DNA from: Candidatus Zixiibacteriota bacterium | GTDB taxonomy: Bacteria > Zixibacteria > MSB-5A5 > GN15 > PGXB01 | Assembly: GCA_900498245.1 (NCBI GenBank) | Contig: LS998015.1 | Coordinates: forward strand, 1,959,812 to 1,987,152 | Length of the DNA: 27,341 bases | Reading direction: 5' to 3' | Program-made: the position numbers and the translations under genes | In this document: piece after piece, positions 7,894 through 15,206 of the stretch | Numbering within the stretch: position 1 is the stretch's first letter | How the letters are laid out: each line of letters begins with the position of its first letter | Notes under the pieces: generated by a model | Told to the model about the DNA's origin: nothing | Database searches by the model: none | The model's input: the letters and a program-made list of their open reading frames with translations, nothing else

Positions 7894-9771
7894 ATGGTTC
7901 TCGATAAATTTCTGAAAGCGGCAATAATTATAATTATCGGCTTCTCGACGCTCCCCGCCGATACCATTCCCCCATCGCCCCGTTCCTCCGTCCCGGATAT
8001 AACGACCTTCATGAAAATCGGGTCATGCAATTCGCCCGATATCTCTCCCGACGGACGAATATTCTTTATCAGTTCCATGAGTGGAACCCCTCAACTCTAT
8101 GGGCTTCTTGACGGCGGCTGGCCCTATCAGTTGACGACTTTCGACGACGGAATAGATTGGTATGCATTATCTCACGACGGCTCACTGGCGGTGGTCGGAG
8201 TCGCCGCCGGCGGTTCCGAGCAGACCCAGCTTTATCTTGTGAATACTGCCGGGGGAAACATCAGGCAATTGACAAATAAGCCCGACGTTCAGTACGGCGG
8301 CCCGACCTGGCGCAAGGACGGCACCGGATTCTATTTCCGCTCCAACGAGGAAAAGAGCGGCGATTTCCGCCTCTATTTCTACAATCTGACCGACGGGGCC
8401 ACGAGTAAAGTCTGTGACATGGGCGGGACCAATTATATCGCCGGCCTTTCTCCCGATGAGCAATACCTCCTTTTTCAGCACACCTATTCTAACAGCAACA
8501 ATGAACTTTATATGCTGGAACTTAAATCCGGAAAAGCGGAATTATTGACGCCCCATAAGGATGAAGCCTTGTATCTTTCTCCATATATGAAGTCCGACAA
8601 CAGTACCATTTATCTGATCAGCAATGCCAATAAAGAAGGGATATTGAAACGGGCGATTCTCGATGTCCCCTCCAAAAAAGTCTATTTTCTTGATCCCGAT
8701 TCGCACTGGACCATCGATGGGCTGGGGATGTCGGAAAATCGGAAGTATATGTATTGGCTGGCCAATGAAGAGGGGTATTCCAGAATTTATCTGCAGGCGA
8801 TGGAAGGCCCCATTCCTCTTCGCGTTCCCACGATGGAAGGGCTTATTTCTTCGGCCATGGTCAATAATGGAGGCAATATTGTCTTTGCCTTCACCGATCC
8901 GGTCAAAACCCAGGATATCTGGTTCTGGGATTGGCGTAATGCTGATCTTGAAATGAAGACTCACTCTACCTATGCCGGAATCGATCCGGCCACTTTCCTC
9001 CCCCCCCGCCTGATAAAATATAATTCGTATGACAGTCTTGAGATCCCCGCCTTTTTGTATCTTCCCGCGAATTACAAAGGAGGGGCGGTTCCATTTGTCA
9101 TTCACGTGCACGGCGGGCCGGAAAGCCAATTTCGTCCTTATTTCCAGAGAAACTTTCAGTATCTGCTCCAAAGTGGATACGGCCTCCTGGCTCCGAATAT
9201 TCGGGGCTCGTCGGGATACGGGCAGAAATATCAGGGCCTCGACAACTACAAAAATAGGATGAATTCGATTAAGGATATAAAAGCTGGCGTTGATTACCTG
9301 ATTCGGAACGGTTACACTTCGCCCGGCATGATTGGTATTCGGGGCGCCAGTTACGGCGGTTACGCTGTCCTGGCCTCAATCACCGAATACCCCGACCTTT
9401 TTTCGGCCGCGGTGGATGAAGTCGGCATTGCCAATTTCGTAACATTCCTCACCAACACTAAAGATTATCGTCGTCATTTGCGGGAAGCCGAATACGGCCC
9501 TCTAAATGATACCACTTTCCTGAATTCCATCTCCCCCCTTTACAAGGCCGATCGTATCAAGGCCCCGCTTCTGGTTATTCATGGTCTCAACGACCCCCGT
9601 GTCCCGATAAGCGAGGCGCGTCAGATTATCGAAGCGGTCCGCAATAATGGAGGAATTGTCGACAGCCTCATATTTCCCGATGAAGGGCACGGTATCTCCA
9701 AACAGAGCAACAATATTTTGGTCTATCAGAAAATGATACAGTTTTTCGATAAATATTTGAAGAAAGAATAA
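7894..9771 (+). CDS. Secreted S9 (prolyl oligopeptidase/DPP IV type) serine peptidase
   Basis: Serine peptidase that cleaves short peptides, probably in the periplasm. I use ATG 7894, which has AAAGGAA eight bases upstream; the TTG three bases earlier would add one residue. The 625-residue product opens with a hydrophobic signal (FLKAAIIIIIGFSTLPA). The first half is a TolB/WD40-like beta-propeller with repeats of the type ISPDGRIFFIS and LSPDEQYLLFQ. The C-terminal alpha/beta hydrolase begins near residue 385 with HVHGGPESQF. The catalytic triad is visible: serine in GASYGGY (about residue 486), aspartate in HGLNDPRVP (about 567) and histidine in DEGHG (about 599). It is a single-gene unit bounded by terminators. 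Exact substrate preference (prolyl, acylaminoacyl or other) is not decidable here. Confidence 0.95.
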   Translation: MVLDKFLKAAIIIIIGFSTLPADTIPPSPRSSVPDITTFMKIGSCNSPDISPDGRIFFISSMSGTPQLYGLLDGGWPYQLTTFDDGIDWYALSHDGSLAVVGVAAGGSEQTQLYLVNTAGGNIRQLTNKPDVQYGGPTWRKDGTGFYFRSNEEKSGDFRLYFYNLTDGATSKVCDMGGTNYIAGLSPDEQYLLFQHTYSNSNNELYMLELKSGKAELLTPHKDEALYLSPYMKSDNSTIYLISNANKEGILKRAILDVPSKKVYFLDPDSHWTIDGLGMSENRKYMYWLANEEGYSRIYLQAMEGPIPLRVPTMEGLISSAMVNNGGNIVFAFTDPVKTQDIWFWDWRNADLEMKTHSTYAGIDPATFLPPRLIKYNSYDSLEIPAFLYLPANYKGGAVPFVIHVHGGPESQFRPYFQRNFQYLLQSGYGLLAPNIRGSSGYGQKYQGLDNYKNRMNSIKDIKAGVDYLIRNGYTSPGMIGIRGASYGGYAVLASITEYPDLFSAAVDEVGIANFVTFLTNTKDYRRHLREAEYGPLNDTTFLNSISPLYKADRIKAPLLVIHGLNDPRVPISEARQIIEAVRNNGGIVDSLIFPDEGHGISKQSNNILVYQKMIQFFDKYLKKE

Positions 9772-9788
9772 TTGATTTCAGGGCCGAT

Positions 9789-9813
9789 AATCCCGCCTGA
9801 AGCGGGATTTTTT
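9789..9813 (+). terminator. Intrinsic terminator after the S9 peptidase
   Basis: Eight-base perfect stem AATCCCGC / GCGGGATT, five-base loop and a run of six T. It lies 17 bases past the peptidase stop and touches the end of the convergent YjbQ gene. Confidence 0.9.
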
Positions 9814-10225
9814 ATTCCCCGATTATTTTTATAATTACCCGCTTATTTCGGCGGCCGTCGAATTCGGCATAATAGACCTGCTGCCACGGGCCGAAATCGA
9901 GACGCCCCGCCGTCACCGGAATCAGAACCTGGTGACCCACGAGGAGATTCTTGAGATGAGCATCTCCATTAACTTCGCCGGTGCGATGGTGACGATAATC
10001 GACCCCCTCCGGAGCCAATTTCCCCAGCCATTCATCGATATCGGCGATCAAGCCTTCTTCGGCGTCGTTGATATAGACGCCGGCGGTAATATGCATCGCC
10101 GCCACCAGGGCCAGGCCTTCCCTGATACCGCTCTTATCCAGGGCAGTTTCTACCTTTTCGGTGATGTTGATATATTCACGCTTTTTTCGAGTATGAAAAG
10201 TAAGATATTCGGTGTGACTTTTCAT
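9812..10225 (-). CDS. YjbQ/UPF0047 family protein
   Basis: Small single-domain protein of 137 residues, the normal size for the family. Family marks are [16 protein letters not shown] at about 44-59, the [18 protein letters not shown] block around 79-96, the [20 protein letters not shown] block near 105-124 and the ending VIIKIIGE. The conserved histidines and glutamates suggest metal or phosphate binding. Family members have been linked to a weak thiamine-phosphate synthase activity, but the physiological role is unsettled. The start ATG overlaps the stop of the SPOR lipoprotein gene by four bases (ATGA), so the two are translationally coupled. Confidence 0.92.
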   Translation of the reverse strand: MKSHTEYLTFHTRKKREYINITEKVETALDKSGIREGLALVAAMHITAGVYINDAEEGLIADIDEWLGKLAPEGVDYRHHRTGEVNGDAHLKNLLVGHQVLIPVTAGRLDFGPWQQVYYAEFDGRRNKRVIIKIIGE

Positions 10226-10797
10226 TTCAGATTTTTATCGATCCAGTAACTGACACCGAATTTGCCGGCCAGTTCTTCACCCATCTGGCGCGCCTCGGCA
10301 ACCGTCCCAAAACTTCCGATCCTGATCCGAAAATGCGGCACTCCCTCCACCTCGACCTCTGAAATATAGGCCTGGTATCCCCGCCCGGTATATTGATTGG
10401 CCACTTTCTCGGCATAACTGCGGCTGGTTGTGGAGCCGATCTGAACCGTATACCCCTCGGTAATTCGGGGCGGCATGGCAGAGGTCGGATGGCTCTCCGG
10501 TTCGGCTTTCTTTTCCGGCTCCGCTGATGAAATTGATGTTTTGGCCGCCGTTTCTGCTTCGGGTATGGCGTCGGGAGTTTTCTCCGGTTCTACCGGCGTT
10601 TCCTGCGCCACAATAGCGGATGAATCCTGCTCTGTTGCGGCCGAAATCTGATTGCTGTCAATCTGGCTAGTTTTGGCCTCGGCCTCCTGCGTTTCCTGGG
10701 CCAGTTGTTTGACCTGCTCCTGGTCCTTTTTGCAGCCCGCTCCCAAAATTAATCCCGTCAGCAATAACGATATAACTATGGATGTTCTGTTTTTCAT
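10222..10797 (-). CDS. SPOR-domain lipoprotein
   Basis: The 191-residue product has a lipoprotein signal with lipobox LGAGC, the acylated cysteine at residue 22. A low-complexity linker rich in E, A, S, Q and P runs to about residue 112. A SPOR domain fills about 113-191: [52 protein letters not shown] domains bind denuded glycan strands of peptidoglycan, often at the division site, so a periplasmic role in cell-wall remodelling or division is expected from the family. AGGGAG lies upstream of the start, and a TTGACA at 10845-10850 on the minus strand could be its -35, though the matching -10 is weak. It is the first gene of a pair with YjbQ. Confidence 0.9.
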   Translation of the reverse strand: MKNRTSIVISLLLTGLILGAGCKKDQEQVKQLAQETQEAEAKTSQIDSNQISAATEQDSSAIVAQETPVEPEKTPDAIPEAETAAKTSISSAEPEKKAEPESHPTSAMPPRITEGYTVQIGSTTSRSYAEKVANQYTGRGYQAYISEVEVEGVPHFRIRIGSFGTVAEARQMGEELAGKFGVSYWIDKNLK

Positions 10798-10897
10798 TTT
10801 ATCTCCCTTGATTTGTTCGGAATAAAGCCCCTTTAACCGTTCTTTGTCAAGTCAAAAGCGACTTCAATTTCCCTAAATTGGCCGTAAAATATATTTA

Positions 10898-10926
10898 TTG
10901 AATTTGAAACCATTATTCCATAAAAT
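10898..10926 (+). promoter_or_regulatory. Likely promoter of the cystathionine beta-synthase-like gene
   Basis: TTGAAT (10898-10903) and TAAAAT (10921-10926) with 17 bases between them. The start of transcription would be near 10933, leaving a short leader that contains the AAGGAAA ribosome-binding site at 10941-10947. Confidence 0.65.
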
Positions 10927-10951
10927 GTTATAAAAAAATGAAGGAAAGATA

Positions 10952-11941
10952 ATGAACTATTCGACATCTGTTCTCGAAATCATTGGCAGGACACCGATGG
11001 TGAAAATCGGCAACGGCCGCGCCGACGGCGGTCCGCTCATGCTGGCCAAATTGGAATTTTTCAACCCCGGCGGCTCTATCAAGGATAGGATGGCCAGTCA
11101 TATTCTGCAGAAAGCCGTGAAGGAAGGAAAATTGAAAAAGGGGGATACTGTCATCGACAACTCTTCCGGCAACACCGGCGTCGCCATGGCCATGGTGGCG
11201 TCGATTCTCGGATTGAAAGCGATTGTTACGGTTCCGGACAAGACCAGCAAGGAAAAGGTCGATTTGATCCGTTCCTACGGCGCCGAAGTAATCGTGACCC
11301 CGTCCGATGTCGATCATGAAGATCCCCGCGGATGTTATATGACCGCCATCAATCTGGCCAAAGAGCACGGCTATTTTCACATGAATCAGTATCATAATCA
11401 GGATAATGTCATGGCCCACTATCTGACAACCGGGCCGGAAATCTGGCAGGATACGGAAGGGAAAGTCACCCATTTCGTGGCCGGAATCGGGACCGGCGGG
11501 ACATTCTCCGGCACCACCCGCTACCTGAAAGAAAAAAAACCGTCGCTCCTGGCCGTAGCGGTCGATCCGGTCGGATCTATTTTCGCCGAATATATCAAGA
11601 CACGGCGTGTCGGACATGCCGAGGCCTATAAAATCGAAGGTATCGGCTCGGATACCGTAACCGAAGCGCTGCATCCCCAACTGGTCGATGATGTGATCAC
11701 CGTGAAGGACGGCGATGCCTTTGAAACCGCCCGCGAATTGGCCCGCCGTGAGGGGATTTCGATCGGCGGTTCGGCCGGCGGCGCGATCTGGGCGGCCCGG
11801 AAGGTGGCGGAAAAACTCACCAAAGATGATGTTGTGGTCGTCATTATTGCCGATTCCGGAACCCGTTACTTAAGCAAATGCTTCAATGATATCTGGATGA
11901 AAGAACAGGGATTTTTGAAGGAGACCCCGGAGGTTTTATAA
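10952..11941 (+). CDS. PLP-dependent cystathionine beta-synthase / cysteine synthase family enzyme
   Basis: Fold-type II PLP enzyme of 329 residues. The Schiff-base lysine is K44 in PGGSIKDRM; the substrate loop is SSGNTG at about 71-76 and the phosphate-binding loop is GTGGT at about 180-184. Details match cystathionine beta-synthase better than CysK: the YHNQDNVMAHYLTTGPEIWQ block, VDPVGSIFAEY, YKIEGIGSDTV, and the end DSGTRYLSKCFNDIWMKEQGFL. It would condense serine (or activated serine) with homocysteine, or with sulfide. No C-terminal CBS-pair regulatory domain is present, as in most short bacterial forms. AAGGAAA precedes the start. The DUF1573 gene starts one base after the stop, so the two are co-transcribed. 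Distinguishing CBS from O-acetylserine sulfhydrylase needs an assay. Confidence 0.9.
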   Translation: MNYSTSVLEIIGRTPMVKIGNGRADGGPLMLAKLEFFNPGGSIKDRMASHILQKAVKEGKLKKGDTVIDNSSGNTGVAMAMVASILGLKAIVTVPDKTSKEKVDLIRSYGAEVIVTPSDVDHEDPRGCYMTAINLAKEHGYFHMNQYHNQDNVMAHYLTTGPEIWQDTEGKVTHFVAGIGTGGTFSGTTRYLKEKKPSLLAVAVDPVGSIFAEYIKTRRVGHAEAYKIEGIGSDTVTEALHPQLVDDVITVKDGDAFETARELARREGISIGGSAGGAIWAARKVAEKLTKDDVVVVIIADSGTRYLSKCFNDIWMKEQGFLKETPEVL

Positions 11942-11942
11942 A

Positions 11943-12638
11943 ATGCGATTATTGGTAAAGACTGCGACAACATTTGCGATTCTGTTTGCTTTTCTGACTG
12001 TGCCCTCTCCGGGCCAATCCCGAGGTCCATCCTTGGCGATCGATTCCCGCTCCTTCGATTTCGGCTCGGTGCCTTCGGACTTCCGCATAATCCACATTTA
12101 TAAAGTGCGGAATACCGGGGATGAAACCCTTCATATTTCCAAATTGGAACCGAATTGCGATTGTACTAGCGCTTCCATCGCCGACACTCTCATTCCTCCG
12201 GGAGGTTCTTCCGATCTCAGGCTGACTTTCGTAACCCGGGATTATTATGGCACTACGAGTAAGAAGTTGGCCATTCGCTCCAATGACGCCCAGAATCCGG
12301 TATTTGAAATCGAGTACCTGGCCAATATCGATTATTTTCACAAATTGCACACGTCCGACCCCAAATATTTGACTTTCCTTCAGGGGCAATTTGATAAGCC
12401 GGTTAAATTGATCAACGGGGCATCGGAATCCATCGGATACACTCTTTATAAAGAACCGGATACCATCTTCACCATTGACAGAGAATCGGGGAAAATAAAT
12501 GCCGATGGCAGCGAAATTCTGAATATTGCGGTGAACAAGAATCTTCGTCCCGGTACATTTTACACCAATTTCACGGTCACCTATGACACCAATCCTCCTC
12601 TTCGTCTGACAATCCCGGTCAAGGTGGTCCGTTTCTAA
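11943..12638 (+). CDS. Secreted DUF1573-domain protein
   Basis: Protein of 231 residues with a signal peptide (about residues 1-26, hydrophobic core ATTFAILFAFLTV) and a DUF1573 domain at about 31-115. The family pattern is clear: IDSRSFDFGSVPSD, YKVRNTGDETLHISKLEPNCDCTSA and IPPGGSSDLRLTF. DUF1573 is an Ig-like/ASH-related fold common in FCB periplasmic and surface proteins. The C-terminal 110 residues look like a second beta-sandwich (ESGKINADGSEILNIAV, LRLTIPVKVVRF). The start follows the upstream stop by one base, so translation is coupled. The reason for pairing with a sulfur amino-acid enzyme is not obvious. Function is otherwise unknown. Confidence 0.85.
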   Translation: MRLLVKTATTFAILFAFLTVPSPGQSRGPSLAIDSRSFDFGSVPSDFRIIHIYKVRNTGDETLHISKLEPNCDCTSASIADTLIPPGGSSDLRLTFVTRDYYGTTSKKLAIRSNDAQNPVFEIEYLANIDYFHKLHTSDPKYLTFLQGQFDKPVKLINGASESIGYTLYKEPDTIFTIDRESGKINADGSEILNIAVNKNLRPGTFYTNFTVTYDTNPPLRLTIPVKVVRF

Positions 12639-12641
12639 AAT

Positions 12642-12656
12642 CGCCGCCGGGCGGCG
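12642..12656 (+). other. Short GC hairpin after the DUF1573 gene
   Basis: CGCCGC / GCGGCG stem with a tiny loop, four bases past the stop. No T-run follows, so it may pause or protect the transcript rather than terminate it. The interval from here to 12756 shows nothing else I can name. Confidence 0.35.
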
Positions 12657-12756
12657 CCACAGAATTTGGAAATTGAATTGTAACGATATTTGTCCGATAT
12701 ACCCTCCGGGCTTTATAAATGCCGATTTCCGCCGATAATTTATTTTATAAAATATC

Positions 12757-12785
12757 TTGACAACGATTCTGAATTTTTTGATAAT
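12757..12785 (+). promoter_or_regulatory. Promoter of the putative small RNA
   Basis: Perfect TTGACA (12757-12762), 17-base spacer and GATAAT (12780-12785, five of six consensus bases). No plus-strand protein gene follows; the transcript would start near 12792 and run straight into a structured, T-terminated segment. Confidence 0.75.
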
Positions 12786-12791
12786 TTGAAT

Positions 12792-12871
12792 CTAACGAGG
12801 GTGACTCTCTGCTGTCCCTGGGTAGTTTCCTAGCCCCCTCTACCCAACCAGAGTAGCACCCTCTTTTATTT
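12792..12871 (+). ncRNA. Putative orphan small RNA (about 80 nt)
   Basis: The segment behind the promoter folds into one long interrupted hairpin. The base stem pairs 12797-12803 with 12857-12863 (GAGGGTG/CACCCTC). After a two-base bulge, 12804-12808 pairs with 12850-12854 (ACTCT/AGAGT). A top stem of seven pairs joins 12819-12825 to 12840-12846 (TGGGTAG/CTACCCA). The 14-base loop 12826-12839 is pyrimidine-rich and ends in a C run. A T-rich tail (TTTTATTT, 12864-12871) follows the base stem directly, as in an intrinsic terminator. No open reading frame of any size fits. It is not 6S RNA, SRP RNA or a riboswitch I know. It faces the 3' end of rtcB, so it could also be antisense to that mRNA's trailer. 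The call rests on promoter, fold and terminator only. Confidence 0.6.
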
Positions 12872-12953
12872 GGATTCCCGAGAATCTTTTGACAGATACT
12901 TATTGAATTTGGAAACGAATTTCCGGAATGACTTGCGGAAAACTTTTCCTTCA

Positions 12954-14408
12954 CTATCCCTTGATATTCAGGACCGGGTGAAAACGGGCCACCTTCTTTG
13001 AAATTCCCGCTTCATCTACGGCTTCGATAACATCATCGATATTTTTATAGGCAAACGCCGCCTCTTCCGCAAGGCCCGGCATATAGCCGGTTTTGACAAT
13101 GATACCGCTCTCTTTCATCCGCTGTTTCACGGCCTCGCCGCGAATGGTTCTCTTTGCCTGCATTCGCGACATCGTCCTTCCCGAGCCGTGCAGAGTTGAT
13201 CCGAACGTCTCTTTATCGGCATATTCGGTCCCGCAGAGCAGGGCCGAGCCGGTTTCCATCGAGCCCCCCACTATCACCGGCTGACCGACATTCTTATATT
13301 TGACCGGAATTTCTTCCTTGCCCGGGCCGAAAGCCCGCGTGGCTCCCTTACGATGGACAATCAGTTCTTCCTTTTTGCCGTCAATCTCATACGATTCAAT
13401 TTTGGCGATATTATGCGCCACATCATAAATCGTCGTGATACCCAACTCGTCGTCGGATTGATTGAATACTTCCCGAAACACTCTTCTGATGCCATAAACG
13501 ATTAACTGCCGGTTGACAAAAGCGGCATTGGCGGCACAAGCCATCGCTTTGAAATAACGCTGTCCTTCATCGGATTGAAACGGCGCCGACATCAGTTCCC
13601 GATCCCGGACCGTCAGTCCGTACTTCTTGGCGCATTTATCGAACACTTCAAGATAATCCGTGGCGATCTGGTGTCCGAATCCCCGCGAACCGCAATGTAT
13701 CGCCACCAGCACTTGATTATCTCGATCGAGACCGAAATGATTGGCGACATCCCTGTCATAAATGTTCTGAGGCGCGGCAATTTCCACTTCTAGATAATGG
13801 TTCCCGGACCCGAGCGTACCCATCTGGTTTATACCCCGCGACACGGCCTTGTCGGAAACCGTTTTATGATCGCCATGATCGATATGACCGTGATTCTCGA
13901 TAAATTCCGTATCATCCGGCGTCGCATAACCATTCTCAAGGCACCAGCCTGCTCCTTTTTCCATAATGTCATTGAATTGAGGGCGGGTTAATTTCAAGAA
14001 ACCGCTGGAACCGACCCCCGATGGAATGGTGCCGAATAATTTGTTCGCCAGAAGTTCCATCTTCGGACGAAGATCCTCGAAAGTGAGATTGGTTCGCAGA
14101 AGGCGCATCCCGCAATTGATATCGAACCCTATTCCGCCGGGTGAGATGACCCCGTCGGAAAGCGAAAATGCCGCCACCCCGCCGATTGGAAATCCGTACC
14201 CCAAATGTCCGTCCGGCATGCAGAAGGCATATCGTCGTATTCCGGGCAGGCAGGCGACATTGGTAATTTGATCGATGACCTTATCGTCCACCGCTTCAAC
14301 TAACTTCTCCGATGATATAATTCTGGCCGGCACGGCCATTCCCGGTTTAAAATCGACCGGGATTTCCCAGACATTGGCGGAAATTTTTATGAACTTATCT
14401 TTTTTCAT
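12954..14408 (-). CDS. rtcB: RNA ligase RtcB
   Basis: GTP- and manganese-dependent ligase that joins 2',3'-cyclic-phosphate (or 3'-phosphate) and 5'-hydroxyl RNA ends, used in tRNA splicing or RNA repair. The 484-residue length is standard. The metal and catalytic residues are all visible: D96 and C99 in GFDINCG, H204 in SGNHYLE, H238 in IHCGSRG, H332 in VAHNIA, and the guanylylated histidine H407 in STLHGSGRTMSRMQA. The numbering is almost the same as in the well-studied archaeal enzyme. No intein is present. The start overlaps the archease stop by four bases (ATGA), so the two proteins are translationally coupled, matching their known partnership. In bacteria the role is more likely RNA repair than intron splicing. 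Confidence 0.97.
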   Translation of the reverse strand: MKKDKFIKISANVWEIPVDFKPGMAVPARIISSEKLVEAVDDKVIDQITNVACLPGIRRYAFCMPDGHLGYGFPIGGVAAFSLSDGVISPGGIGFDINCGMRLLRTNLTFEDLRPKMELLANKLFGTIPSGVGSSGFLKLTRPQFNDIMEKGAGWCLENGYATPDDTEFIENHGHIDHGDHKTVSDKAVSRGINQMGTLGSGNHYLEVEIAAPQNIYDRDVANHFGLDRDNQVLVAIHCGSRGFGHQIATDYLEVFDKCAKKYGLTVRDRELMSAPFQSDEGQRYFKAMACAANAAFVNRQLIVYGIRRVFREVFNQSDDELGITTIYDVAHNIAKIESYEIDGKKEELIVHRKGATRAFGPGKEEIPVKYKNVGQPVIVGGSMETGSALLCGTEYADKETFGSTLHGSGRTMSRMQAKRTIRGEAVKQRMKESGIIVKTGYMPGLAEEAAFAYKNIDDVIEAVDEAGISKKVARFHPVLNIKG

Positions 14409-14830
14409 AAATCGAATACCACCTCTCCCTGCCAGACCTCACCGACCTGTTCCAGACGGAATTTATAATAAGTCACGGCTTTGACATCGGCCTTCAATAT
14501 ATGATGCTGACGATCTATGGTGTCGCCCCTGAGAACCCCTTTCAGGATCGCCTTCTCGGTCTGAAAAATCCTGATTTCGCAACCCCGGAGAAGAAAACTC
14601 TCGGCGTCTTTAAGATATATTATTTCCGACAGCCAGTGCAAATATAATTTCTCGAGCGTCTCGGCCTCCAGGGCGATCGGAATCTGCCGCCTTTCCGATA
14701 ATCCCCCGCTCTCAACCATTATCGATGTCAGCCCGAGGGCCGAATCGACAAATAATTCCGCCAGGTCCCGGCCGGTGGCCGTCAGGCCGATATCGCCGCT
14801 GGTATGAGCATCGGTTAATTTGAACGGCAT
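14405..14830 (-). CDS. Archease, RtcB activator
   Basis: Small protein of 141 residues that speeds RtcB guanylylation and turnover. The N-terminal mark is FKLTDAHTSGDIGLTATG (about 3-20), where the family usually has DHTADVG; the acidic residues here and near the C-terminus (LKADVKAVTYYKF) form the metal site in known archeases. The ending WQGEVVFDL is also typical. Its stop overlaps the rtcB start. The start has AAGGA only two bases upstream, an unusually short spacing, and lies 12 bases behind the T-run of the ferredoxin terminator. Its transcription must therefore come from read-through or from a promoter inside the ferredoxin gene. Confidence 0.92.
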   Translation of the reverse strand: MPFKLTDAHTSGDIGLTATGRDLAELFVDSALGLTSIMVESGGLSERRQIPIALEAETLEKLYLHWLSEIIYLKDAESFLLRGCEIRIFQTEKAILKGVLRGDTIDRQHHILKADVKAVTYYKFRLEQVGEVWQGEVVFDL

Positions 14831-14841
14831 AGTCCTTAAAT

Positions 14842-14869
14842 AAAAAGAGCCGCTCTTGCGAAGCGGCTT
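14842..14869 (-). terminator. Terminator between ferredoxin and archease
   Basis: On the minus strand a seven-base stem AGCCGCT / AGCGGCT (14862-14868 with 14848-14854), extended by a G-T pair, has a seven-base loop and is followed by TTTTT at 14842-14846. It ends the ferredoxin transcript, or attenuates entry into archease-rtcB. Confidence 0.85.
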
Positions 14870-14888
14870 CTTTCGGAATAAAATATAT

Positions 14889-15077
14889 TTACTCGGCTTT
14901 TATGATACATTCGACCGGGCAAACCGCCACGCAGTGGGGACCGCCGTCCTGATCCACGCATTCGTTGCAGGTATCCGCGTTTATTACATAAATATCCCCT
15001 TCGGAAATCGAAGAAGTGGGACATTCCGGCAGGCAGAGCCCGCAGGCGGTGCATTCGTCGGTAATCTTCATGGCCAT
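14889..15077 (-). CDS. 2[4Fe-4S] ferredoxin, YfhL/Alvin type
   Basis: Ferredoxin of 62 residues carrying two [4Fe-4S] clusters. The first motif is CTACGLCLPEC; the second has the longer spacing C-x2-C-x8-C-x3-CP (CNEC, then HCVAVCP), which marks the YfhL/Allochromatium-type ferredoxins with low-potential clusters. A final VECIIKAE closes the fold. No signal peptide, so it is a cytoplasmic electron carrier; its redox partners cannot be named. GGAGG lies nine bases upstream of ATG 15077; the in-frame ATG two codons later is less well placed. It stands alone with its own promoter, and a terminator separates it from archease-rtcB. Confidence 0.95.
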   Translation of the reverse strand: MAMKITDECTACGLCLPECPTSSISEGDIYVINADTCNECVDQDGGPHCVAVCPVECIIKAE

Positions 15078-15126
15078 ATCTATAAACCTCCAATATTAAT
15101 ACGTTGTCTTTCAATCAATGGAGAGG

Positions 15127-15154
15127 AATATAGAAATTTTTCGCCTTTTGTAAA
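15127..15154 (-). promoter_or_regulatory. Likely ferredoxin promoter
   Basis: On the minus strand TTTACA (15149-15154) and TATATT (15127-15132), 16 bases apart, each five of six consensus bases. The leader to the ferredoxin start would be about 40 bases. Confidence 0.6.
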
Positions 15155-15206
15155 GCAAAATTTATGATCCTCCTCATTTTCGCGGATAATCGGCCCCGAA
15201 ATGAAA

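Noticed and set aside
7868-7894. Eight-codon leader frame (MSRRKEFL) ending in TGATG on the peptidase start
   Set aside because: The GGAG before it is only one base from its ATG, too close for normal initiation; the AAAGGAA inside it suits the peptidase start instead. Overlap by chance is likely.
10928-11680. Minus-strand frame of 250 codons opposite the cystathionine beta-synthase-like gene
   Set aside because: The plus-strand frame has all PLP-enzyme motifs; the opposite frame is rich in G, H, F and R and has no motif.
12791-12863. Integron attC-like site (TCTAAC at one end of a long imperfect hairpin)
   Set aside because: The matching GTTRRRY end is missing and there is no integrase or cassette array; promoter and T-run fit a small RNA better.
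12899-12953. Terminator after rtcB (GGAAA-TTCG-TTTCC and GGAAAAGTTTTCC)
   Set aside because: Both stems are short and AT-rich with no T-run after them on the minus strand; not convincing as intrinsic termination.
15155-15206. GAGGAGG ribosome-binding-like sequence on the minus strand between the sorting-tag gene and ferredoxin
   Set aside because: The ATG and frame that follow are interrupted within a few codons; no gene supported.
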